DNA of 7,185 nt from an uncultured cyanobacterium (GTDB lineage: Bacteria; Cyanobacteriota; Vampirovibrionia; Gastranaerophilales; Gastranaerophilaceae). Each line of letters starts with the position of its first letter. Within the stretch, counting starts at the first letter, position 1. The stretch lies in contig CAMAML010000059.1 in the NCBI GenBank assembly GCA_945836835.1, positions 1 through 7,185 on the forward strand, written 5' to 3'. Positions 1 to 5,401 of the stretch are shown in pieces. Under the pieces are notes generated by a model, which was not told the origin of the DNA, ran no database searches, and was given only the letters and a program-made list of their open reading frames with translations. A program made the position numbers and the translations under genes.

Positions 1-17
1 TCAAAATTGTTTTTCAT
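1..17 (-). CDS. 5' end of a gene leaving the window, product unknown
   Basis: A minus-strand ATG at 17-15 begins MKNNF and runs off the left edge. An AGGAG Shine-Dalgarno sequence lies 8 nt upstream of it (complement of 26-30), which is what makes this more than a chance ATG. The frame stays open as far as can be seen, but that is only five complete codons, so no function can be given. The gene is divergent from the formyltransferase-like gene, with about 190 bp between the two start codons. If real, the stretch 18-207 is a divergent control region. Confidence 0.55.
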
Positions 18-25
18 ACTCTATA

Positions 26-30
26 CTCCT
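26..30 (-). promoter_or_regulatory. Shine-Dalgarno of the left-edge gene
   Basis: The minus strand reads AGGAG here, 8 nt before an ATG. This is close to ideal spacing and is the main support for the truncated gene at the left edge. Confidence 0.55.
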
Positions 31-46
31 TGTACGCATATCTCGT

Positions 47-74
47 TAATTACTCTTACGGCATTTTCTCTCAA
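47..74 (-). promoter_or_regulatory. Weak candidate promoter for the left-edge gene
   Basis: On the minus strand TTGAGA (69-74, five of six matches to the -35 consensus) is followed after 16 bp by TAATTA (47-52). The -10 is poor. Transcription from it would begin near 40 and give a leader of about 23 nt that contains the AGGAG. It is plausible by position only. Confidence 0.25.
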
Positions 75-150
75 AAACTTTAATAAAATTTTTCGGCAGA
101 CTTAATAAATCTTTACACTTGTAGGTGCTTTTATTACTTTTGTAACAAAA

Positions 151-179
151 TTGCCTTTTGCTGTGGGGCAGGCTATAAT
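151..179 (+). promoter_or_regulatory. Sigma-70-type promoter of the formyltransferase-like gene
   Basis: TTGCCT (151-156), a 17 bp spacer, then a perfect TATAAT (174-179). Predicted transcription start is about 186, giving a leader of about 22 nt with a GAGG Shine-Dalgarno at 195-198. The -35 and -10 overlap the possible earlier in-frame starts (TTG at 151, ATG at 178), which argues against them. Confidence 0.7.
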
Positions 180-207
180 GTTTAGAGGAAATTTGAGGAA
201 AATTTAT

Positions 208-831
208 ATGAAAACTTTAGGGATATTAAGCTCGGGACGGGCGGAAGAATATACTGCGATACTTGAGCATCTGCAAGGTAAAGACATCGCCGTAACCTGC
301 ATAAACACTGATTTTAAATCCGACATCTTTGATTACGTCAAACGTTACGAGAATGTCAAGGCGGTTTGTGTCGGCTCGGACGGCATGTTACAATATTTTT
401 CGGAAAACGATTTTGACCTCGTTGCAGTCAGAAACTGTGCCGTCGAATTGAAACCTCAAGTCATCAACGCAAGCCGTTTCATAAAGGTTCATCCATCCCT
501 TTTGCCTGCTTTTTCAGGCTCGGATTCCCTTTATAGAGCCTTTGACGCGGGCGTTAAGGTTACGGGAATAACCGTTTACTATTTGAGTTCAACCCTTGAG
601 GGCGGGAAAATCATTACCCAATACCCGATTTTAATCCCGAACCTTATGCACTACGACGAGCTTCAAAAATCCGTAAAAGCCCTTGAGGACGGAATTTTTC
701 CGATAGTAATCGAAAAAATTCTCGAGGATAAGGTTTTTGATTTTCAAGATCTTTTGCCGAACCAATCTCGTGGCGGTTCGACTGCCTGTGGTGTCGGCTG
801 TTCATCCTGTGGCGGTTGCGGAGGTCATTAG
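208..831 (+). CDS. PurN-like formyltransferase-fold protein with Cys-rich tail
   Basis: A 207-residue protein of the formyl-transferase N-terminal (GART/PurN) fold. True PurN moves a formyl group from 10-formyl-THF to GAR in purine synthesis. Visible landmarks are the N-terminal SSGR turn (8-11), the signature VHPSLLPAFSG (94-104) and LEGG (130-133). Of the E. coli PurN catalytic residues, the His of HPSLLP is kept (H95), but Asn106 appears as K93, His137 as Y124 and Asp144 as E131. It may therefore use another substrate or be inactive. Residues 194-207 form a tail with C194, C198, C201, C204 and H207 separated mostly by Gly and Ser, which resembles a metal or Fe-S ligand set and is not part of standard PurN. 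ATG at 208 is chosen because it follows GAGG at 9 nt and lies downstream of a strong promoter that covers the earlier in-frame starts. The family call is good; the substrate is unknown. Confidence 0.8.
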   Translation: MKTLGILSSGRAEEYTAILEHLQGKDIAVTCINTDFKSDIFDYVKRYENVKAVCVGSDGMLQYFSENDFDLVAVRNCAVELKPQVINASRFIKVHPSLLPAFSGSDSLYRAFDAGVKVTGITVYYLSSTLEGGKIITQYPILIPNLMHYDELQKSVKALEDGIFPIVIEKILEDKVFDFQDLLPNQSRGGSTACGVGCSSCGGCGGH

Positions 832-933
832 TTCTCCCGTTCGGAAAACTCGGATTTTTGCACGCAAAAAATATTAAGTTATGTAAAAGTTTTTACGAGA
901 CAGAGCAATTTAATTTTTTACCTTACTTAAAAA

Positions 934-944
934 AGGAGAAAGGA
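934..944 (+). promoter_or_regulatory. Shine-Dalgarno of the RelA/SpoT-like gene
   Basis: Two overlapping candidates, AGGAG (934-938) and AAGGA (940-944), sit 16 and 10 nt before the ATG at 955. The second is better placed. They support the chosen start. No convincing promoter is seen in 832-933. Confidence 0.7.
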
Positions 945-954
945 ATATACATTT

Positions 955-2286
955 ATGAAAATCCCTGCAATTAATTTAAACGTAGTAAATTTCAGAGCAA
1001 ACGCTCAAAATACGGCACCTCAATACGTCGCAACTTATGGAAATCTTGCACCCTTGGCACAAGATACCGTAAACTTTACGGGGGGTAAATCTCCGAATGT
1101 TGCCAAAGTTGCCAAGAAGGCTGCAAAAGAAGTAGCGGAAACCGCCGAGAAAACGGTAAACGGCTTGCGTGCCGACAAAGTTTTGGATAAAAAGGCATAT
1201 CCTGATTTTAACTATAACATAGCAATAGAACTTGAACGCGGTGCAGAGGTTCCGATGGCATACCGAAGAAGTATTAAAGAGTTGTATTACAGAAGGTTTG
1301 TAAGCCCTAAGGACGCTCCCGAAACTCCAAGGAGATTTATCGCAGGGCTTAAATACAGAATTAAAGGAGCACCTCAAATTGCCGACAAACTCATTGCCGT
1401 TGCCGATAATCTAAAGAAAAAAGCTAAGGAAGTAGGTGATGATTTTGGCGTATACAGCATACGTGATGCAAAAGCTCTTCTCGGAGATATTTTAGGCGAC
1501 AGAACCGTCTTAAATGTTTTTTCTAAGAAAGCCGGCGCAACCGCATTAGCAACTTCCGAACAAATACTCAAAGACGGGAAACAAATCCTCACGGAAATAG
1601 AAGTTTATGCACCTGTTATAACAAGTATTCCCGACCACATTCTGACAAAATACGAAAAAGAACTCGGAATAAAATTAATGCCGAAAGATATTAAAATGAT
1701 AACCCAACCTGACTTTTTCTGTATGGCAACAAGGGACAGCATAAACAGTTTGGCAACAACCGCCAGGAAGAAATATTCCAAATTATCGGTAGACTACGGA
1801 AAAGACAGAGCTAACGGATATATCGCAATGCACCAAAACTACAAACTTCCCGACGGTTCAACGGGTGAAGAGCAGACCATGTTAAAGAGTGTCGAGATAC
1901 TCAAAGACATTGAGGACGTTATATATAAAGCAAAAGGAAGTAAACCTGTTATATCCAAAAGGGTTAGAGAATTTTTGTCAAATTCGGACTCACCGAAAGC
2001 AAAAATGTTGCTCTCAAAAATTACGGAACTTGAACGCAGGATTGCTCCGCTTGGCGATGAAAAAGAGACGGCATTGGTTGCAATGGTTGACGAATACACA
2101 AGATGGGCATACGTCGGACAGGCATTAAAAGATTTGCCAAAATTCAGGAAAACTGCAACCGACAAATTCCTTGTTGCTCCGCAAGAACTTCTCGACAAAG
2201 GACTCGGATTTAACCAACTTAAACCGTATGTTAAAGCAATTGCAGATGCAAATAAAATGTTCAAAGAAGCACAACCAATCGGATAA
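955..2286 (+). CDS. Uncharacterised protein with divergent RelA/SpoT-like synthetase domain
   Basis: A 443-residue protein I do not recognise as a named gene. By motif order it appears to carry a RelA/SpoT nucleotidyltransferase domain at about 125-310. R135-x-K137 with K145 ten residues after R135 matches the ATP-binding RxKxxxSIxxK pattern. D178-ILG-D-R183 matches DxxGxR, whose Asp binds Mg. NGYIAMH (287-293) matches GYxSxH, whose Tyr stacks on guanine. E305-E-Q307 falls 16 residues after that Tyr, as in the ExQ catalytic-Glu motif. Spacing differs from classical Rel mainly by about 65 extra residues between the Asp and Tyr motifs. The N-terminus has VVNF (10-13) and TVNF (39-42-type repeat ending in TGG), then a Lys/Ala-rich helix (48-68). 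The C-terminal third is helical, with a probable coiled coil at 345-390. No HD hydrolase, TGS or ACT domain is present. Upstream is the formyltransferase gene; downstream is convergent rlmD after 2 bp. If active it would make (p)ppGpp or a relative, but this is inference. Confidence 0.6.
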   Translation: MKIPAINLNVVNFRANAQNTAPQYVATYGNLAPLAQDTVNFTGGKSPNVAKVAKKAAKEVAETAEKTVNGLRADKVLDKKAYPDFNYNIAIELERGAEVPMAYRRSIKELYYRRFVSPKDAPETPRRFIAGLKYRIKGAPQIADKLIAVADNLKKKAKEVGDDFGVYSIRDAKALLGDILGDRTVLNVFSKKAGATALATSEQILKDGKQILTEIEVYAPVITSIPDHILTKYEKELGIKLMPKDIKMITQPDFFCMATRDSINSLATTARKKYSKLSVDYGKDRANGYIAMHQNYKLPDGSTGEEQTMLKSVEILKDIEDVIYKAKGSKPVISKRVREFLSNSDSPKAKMLLSKITELERRIAPLGDEKETALVAMVDEYTRWAYVGQALKDLPKFRKTATDKFLVAPQELLDKGLGFNQLKPYVKAIADANKMFKEAQPIG

Positions 2287-2288
2287 CA

Positions 2289-3638
2289 CTAAGTCTTTTT
2301 CAAAATAGCAACGGTTTCCACATGGAACGTATGACAGAACATATCGAAAGGTTGTACCGAGTTTAAGGTACAGCCTTTTTCGATTAGGTACTTCAAATCT
2401 CTTGCCAAAGTCGCAGGGTTGCAGCTTACGTATATAATTTCGCCTTTCGTATGGGTCAAAACCTCGTCCAGTGCCTCTGTTGTACAACCTTTTCTTGGCG
2501 GATCGAGGAGGGTTACGTCAAATTTCCTTTTCAAATTTTTCAAATATTTTGCGGTATCATCTTCAAAAACCCGAACATTTTTTATCCCGTTTTGCTTGAT
2601 GACTTCACGGGCTTTTTTTACCGACTCGGAGTTCTGCTCAACGCTTATGACCTCTCGAGCCACATCGCTCACCAAAATCCCGAAGGTTGCAATTCCTGCG
2701 TAAGCGTCCAAAACCGTCGGACTTTCGGCTTTTTTAATCTCCCCTTTGACGTATTTGAAAATATTCTCGGCACTTTCAGGGTTAACCTGAAAGAACGTGT
2801 TTGCACCGATTTTGAAAACGGTATCCAAGACTTTTTCTTCGACAAAATCCTCTCCGCAAACGCAAATCGTGTTATTAGACAGTATTACGTTTGTATTTTT
2901 CGGATTAAGGTTCACGCACACTCCGCACACCTCGTCAAAACTTTCAAAAATATCTTTGGCAAAATCTTCTAATCTTGCAAAAGTTTTTTTAGCGTTAGCG
3001 ACAAGTGTTACAAGCACCTTGCCCGTAGTAGCGGAACTTCTAAGTACAATATGCCTCAAATCTCCGATGTGTTTTTTCTCGTTATAGCCCGAAATTCCGT
3101 AGTCAAAAGATTTTACCCGAATGTATTCGACTATGTCGTCGCAAATTCTCGGCTGAATAGGGCAATACTTGATGTTTACGATTTCGTGGCTTTGTGGCTT
3201 GTAATATCCCGCCAAGAGCCTTCGGGAAACCTTTGTTCTCGATACGGGGTATTGAATTTTGTGCCGAAACTCACGAATTTTCGGGGACGGGATTGTCAGC
3301 GGAACGTCAAGGTCAATATTTGCGATGGAATACAGGGCGTCCTGCATCATTTGGCGTTTAAGTTCAAGCTGGTAATCGTAGTTTATAAACTGGATTTGGC
3401 ACGCCCCGCAAACTTTTTGCAGGGGGCAAAAAGCCTCGACCCTGTGAGGGGACGGAGTTATTATTTCACTTATTTTAGCGTTTGCGTAATTTTTGTTCAG
3501 CTTTGTGATTTTAATTTTCACTTCATCCCCGGGGCAAGCGTTTTCGACAAAAACCACCCGCCCGTCAACTCTTGTAAGTCCCGTGCCGAGGTTTGAAAGT
3601 TTTTCGATTTTTACCGTAAATTCATCGTTAATTTGCAT
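2289..3638 (-). CDS. rlmD: 23S rRNA (uracil-C5)-methyltransferase, RlmD/TrmA family
   Basis: This 449-residue enzyme of the RlmD/RlmCD/TrmA family transfers methyl from SAM to C5 of a uridine in rRNA, in the cytoplasm. An N-terminal TRAM RNA-binding domain spans about 1-60. Four cysteines in RumA-type arrangement (C71, C77, C80 and C159) are placed to hold a [4Fe-4S] cluster. The SAM site includes DAYAGIATFG (311-320). FFQVNP (282-287), DPPRKG (379-384), the nucleophile C406 in YVSCNP and the general base E441 in HVET complete the catalytic set, and length is normal. The Fe-S cysteines favour RlmD or RlmCD over TrmA; the exact target (U1939, U747 or both) cannot be read from sequence. ATG at 3638 is preferred over an in-frame TTG at 3656 because it starts the TRAM domain directly and the upstream codons coincide with a TATAAT box. 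No Shine-Dalgarno is visible. It begins 21 nt after the reductase stop, so co-transcription is likely. It converges with the RelA-like gene. Confidence 0.9.
   Translation of the reverse strand: MQINDEFTVKIEKLSNLGTGLTRVDGRVVFVENACPGDEVKIKITKLNKNYANAKISEIITPSPHRVEAFCPLQKVCGACQIQFINYDYQLELKRQMMQDALYSIANIDLDVPLTIPSPKIREFRHKIQYPVSRTKVSRRLLAGYYKPQSHEIVNIKYCPIQPRICDDIVEYIRVKSFDYGISGYNEKKHIGDLRHIVLRSSATTGKVLVTLVANAKKTFARLEDFAKDIFESFDEVCGVCVNLNPKNTNVILSNNTICVCGEDFVEEKVLDTVFKIGANTFFQVNPESAENIFKYVKGEIKKAESPTVLDAYAGIATFGILVSDVAREVISVEQNSESVKKAREVIKQNGIKNVRVFEDDTAKYLKNLKRKFDVTLLDPPRKGCTTEALDEVLTHTKGEIIYVSCNPATLARDLKYLIEKGCTLNSVQPFDMFCHTFHVETVAILKKT
2347..2380 (+). terminator. Intrinsic terminator of the RelA/SpoT-like gene, inside rlmD
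   Basis: GGTTGTACC (2350-2358) pairs with GGTACAGCC (2367-2375), giving nine pairs with one G-T wobble (2352/2373). Flanking A and T residues extend the stem to 12 pairs. The loop is 8 nt (2359-2366) and a run of five T follows (2376-2380). Polarity fits the plus strand: it lies about 60 nt after the stop codon at 2286. Read on the minus strand the hairpin is followed by only TTT, so it should not stop rlmD. The same bases encode rlmD residues 420-431. Confidence 0.75.
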
Positions 3639-3644
3639 AATAAA

Positions 3645-3650
3645 ATTATA
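3645..3650 (-). promoter_or_regulatory. Possible -10 box directly before rlmD
   Basis: The minus strand reads a perfect TATAAT ending 6 nt before the rlmD ATG, so a transcript would begin at the A of the ATG (3638). The -35 position shows only TGATTA, a poor match. In AT-rich DNA this box could occur by chance; rlmD may simply be read through from the reductase gene. Confidence 0.35.
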
Positions 3651-3659
3651 ACACAAATT

Positions 3660-4604
3660 TTACTTGGTAATCATTTTTCCTAATTTTTTGTTTTGGTTTT
3701 CGTGGATTATCCCGAACATTTCGAGCAAAAATTCGCAATAAGGGGTGGAAATACCGTATTTTTTACCCAAACGCACGACGGTTCCGGCAAACATATCTAT
3801 CTCGGTGTTCTTTCCGCTCTCGACGTCCTGCAACATTGAAGTTTTTCCTTCGGGACACATGTTTTTCAGGCTCGCAAGAGTTTCGTCAACCATAATTTCT
3901 GTATTATTGACCCCTTCGGCTTTTGCAACCGCCTGAACCTCTTTCATAATTTTTACGGAAAGTTCCATAAACCTTTTGTTCCGCAACATTTCCCCAAAAT
4001 TCATCCTCAGCAGAGCGGTTGTCGGGTTTGCACAAACATTCAGCATAAATTTGAGCCAAAGCGAATGGACAATATCCTTCGGGATTTCGTAGTTAATCCC
4101 CGTGCGGTCGAAAAATCCTTTCAAAACTCGAACGTTTTCTTCGTCATTCGGGCAATCCGAGCCGAAAACTATTGTATTAAGCCCGTCGTGGGTAACTTTA
4201 TTCCCGACACGGACGGAGCTGTGTCCGATAAAATAGCTATAGAGAAGTCTCTCACGCCCGTAAAATTCCGCAATAATTTTTTCGCTCTCAACCCCGTTCA
4301 AAAGTGACAGGATTATGGTGTTTTCGTGAACAAAGTTTTTCAACTTGCAAATAGCGTCGCTAAGTCCCGGCATTTTGGTCGAAATAATAACCAAGTCTGC
4401 CTTAAAATTCGTCTCGCTCGGCAAAACGTAGGTCGGGTTGAGCGGTTTTCCGTTGTATTCAATCGGGTTTTCTGTGTACCTTTCCAAACGGTATTCGTCT
4501 ACCAAAACACGAAAGTCCACCCCCTCGCAATTTTGCAGAAGATCCGCATAAATCGTGCCGATTGCACCAAGACCGCATAAAATTACATTTGAAATTTCTC
4601 TCAT
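3660..4604 (-). CDS. panE: 2-dehydropantoate 2-reductase family protein
   Basis: This 314-residue NADPH-dependent reductase of the PanE/ApbA family reduces ketopantoate to pantoate in vitamin B5/CoA synthesis. The N-terminal Rossmann domain has GLGAIG (11-16). STK (75-77) and LLNG (101-104) correspond to the Lys and Asn that contact cofactor and substrate. The C-terminal helical domain has SLWLKFMLN with catalytic-type K185 and N189, then NPTTAL (193-198), SMLQD (256-260) and TEID (267-270), whose Glu is the second catalytic residue. Length is typical. All key residues are present, so activity is expected, but the family has paralogues acting on other 2-oxoacids and no panB or panC gene is adjacent, so the symbol is provisional. 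The gene has no Shine-Dalgarno; its promoter places the transcript start about 3 nt before the ATG. rlmD follows after 21 nt on the same strand. Confidence 0.85.
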   Translation of the reverse strand: MREISNVILCGLGAIGTIYADLLQNCEGVDFRVLVDEYRLERYTENPIEYNGKPLNPTYVLPSETNFKADLVIISTKMPGLSDAICKLKNFVHENTIILSLLNGVESEKIIAEFYGRERLLYSYFIGHSSVRVGNKVTHDGLNTIVFGSDCPNDEENVRVLKGFFDRTGINYEIPKDIVHSLWLKFMLNVCANPTTALLRMNFGEMLRNKRFMELSVKIMKEVQAVAKAEGVNNTEIMVDETLASLKNMCPEGKTSMLQDVESGKNTEIDMFAGTVVRLGKKYGISTPYCEFLLEMFGIIHENQNKKLGKMITK

Positions 4605-4613
4605 AACGGTTTT

Positions 4614-4642
4614 ATTTTAGCACGAGCAAATTTGAAATACAA
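4614..4642 (-). promoter_or_regulatory. Promoter of the reductase gene, near-leaderless
   Basis: The minus strand reads TTGTAT (4637-4642), 17 bp, TAAAAT (4614-4619). Predicted transcription start is about 4607, three nt before the ATG at 4604. No Shine-Dalgarno lies between the -10 and the ATG. It probably serves both the reductase and rlmD. Confidence 0.55.
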
Positions 4643-4675
4643 GAAAGATTTTTTATTTAGAGGATAAGTCACTTC

Positions 4676-4704
4676 TTGCAATCGAGATTTATTTTTGCTA
4701 AAAT
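4676..4704 (+). promoter_or_regulatory. Promoter of the HD-domain gene, near-leaderless
   Basis: TTGCAA (4676-4681), 17 bp, TAAAAT (4699-4704). Predicted transcription start is about 4711, two nt before the ATG at 4713, with no Shine-Dalgarno. It is back to back with the reductase promoter; the two -35 boxes are 33 bp apart. Confidence 0.6.
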
Positions 4705-4712
4705 TCGCTTGT

Positions 4713-5321
4713 ATGAAACTGACTTGTGACGAATTGTTAATGAAATACTTTGAGATGCAGCCTCCGCACCCTTACGAGGTCAGACGACTTTGTCGCATGC
4801 TTTTTTGTGAATTGAGCCAAAATGTTTTTGAGATGCCCCGTCGTGAGTCGGATTATCTGGAGGTGGCGGCGGTCTTGCACGACGTCGGTTATGCCGTTGA
4901 AGACGCAACAAAATCTCACAACAAACTTTCTCGGGACATAATTCTTGAAGAAGGGCTGAAAGGGTTTAGCGACGAAGAAGTAAAAATTATCGCATGCATT
5001 GCCCGCTATCACCGCGGAAGTCTGCCCGACAAGAACGAGCATAAACTCTACGGCAGTTTTTCAAAGACCGAACGCAATATAATAAAACGCCTGGCGGGGA
5101 TTTTGAGGTTTGCCGACGGGCTTGACGGAGAACATAAACCTCTTATCAAAGAAATAAAAATCGAAAACGACCGAGAAAACAACATCATAAAAATTAATCT
5201 TTACAAAAAAGAGGACGTAAAGGGGCTGGATATTACCAAAAGCCTCAGAAAACGGGATTTGCTGGAAATCGGGTTCAAGTGTCAGTCGGTTGTTTTTATC
5301 AAGTCCGAGCCGAAAATTTAA
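4713..5321 (+). CDS. Stand-alone HD phosphohydrolase resembling Ppx/GppA C-terminal domain
   Basis: A 202-residue HD-superfamily protein, probably a cytoplasmic metal-dependent phosphohydrolase. Likely metal ligands in order are H19, the doublet H56-D57 in VLHDVG, and D135 in FADGLD, with H69 and H100 as further candidates. The run from LHDVGY through GFSDEEVKIIACIARYHRG to LAGILRFADGLD is very like the HD domain at the C-terminus of exopolyphosphatase/guanosine pentaphosphatase (Ppx/GppA). Here the N-terminal ASKHA phosphatase domain is absent. After residue 145 comes a small alpha/beta tail, as in the Ppx C-terminus. The substrate is unknown: polyphosphate, pppGpp or another nucleotide are all open. 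ATG at 4713 is preferred over the in-frame TTG at 4695, which precedes the -10 box. There is no Shine-Dalgarno. It is divergent from the reductase gene, and proS follows after 80 bp with its own promoter. Confidence 0.8.
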   Translation: MKLTCDELLMKYFEMQPPHPYEVRRLCRMLFCELSQNVFEMPRRESDYLEVAAVLHDVGYAVEDATKSHNKLSRDIILEEGLKGFSDEEVKIIACIARYHRGSLPDKNEHKLYGSFSKTERNIIKRLAGILRFADGLDGEHKPLIKEIKIENDRENNIIKINLYKKEDVKGLDITKSLRKRDLLEIGFKCQSVVFIKSEPKI

Positions 5322-5329
5322 CCCGTAAT

Positions 5330-5358
5330 TTGATTGTAAATTTTTAGCATGGTAAAAT
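5330..5358 (+). promoter_or_regulatory. Promoter of proS
   Basis: TTGATT (5330-5335), 17 bp, TAAAAT (5353-5358). Predicted start of transcription is about 5365, which gives a leader of about 37 nt carrying AAGGA (5388-5392). The leader is too short for a T-box or other aminoacid-sensing riboswitch. Confidence 0.65.
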
Positions 5359-5387
5359 CGGGTCAGGAAAGATTATTGTTAAGAGAT

Positions 5388-5392
5388 AAGGA
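5388..5392 (+). promoter_or_regulatory. Shine-Dalgarno of proS
   Basis: AAGGA, 9 nt before the ATG at 5402. It decides between three nearby in-frame starts (TTG 5396, ATG 5402, ATG 5408). Confidence 0.75.
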
Positions 5393-5401
5393 AGATTGTC
5401 C

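Noticed and set aside
112..140. TTTACA-17 bp-TACTTT as a second plus-strand promoter
   Set aside because: The -10 is poor and a far better promoter lies 40 bp downstream.
854..871. Inverted repeat (TTTTTG ... CAAAAA with a 4 nt loop) as terminator of the formyltransferase-like gene
   Set aside because: The stem is six pairs with a single G-C and no clear T run after it; such AT repeats are common here. The end of that transcript is therefore unassigned.
858..885. TTGCAC-16 bp-TATGTA as promoter of the RelA-like gene
   Set aside because: Only three of six matches in each box and nonstandard spacing, much weaker than the other promoters in the window. The gene may be read from the upstream promoter or from one I cannot see.
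955..2286. RelA-like gene as a toxin of a toxin-antitoxin pair
   Set aside because: No small open frame with a start signal lies next to it on the same strand: upstream is a 123 bp gap after the formyltransferase gene, downstream is convergent rlmD.
2451..3596. Long plus-strand open frames opposite rlmD
   Set aside because: They are antisense to a gene with full family motifs, lack Shine-Dalgarno sequences, and their translations show no recognisable domain.
5365..5401. Possible T-box or attenuator in the proS leader
   Set aside because: About 37 nt with no hairpin or T run; far too short.
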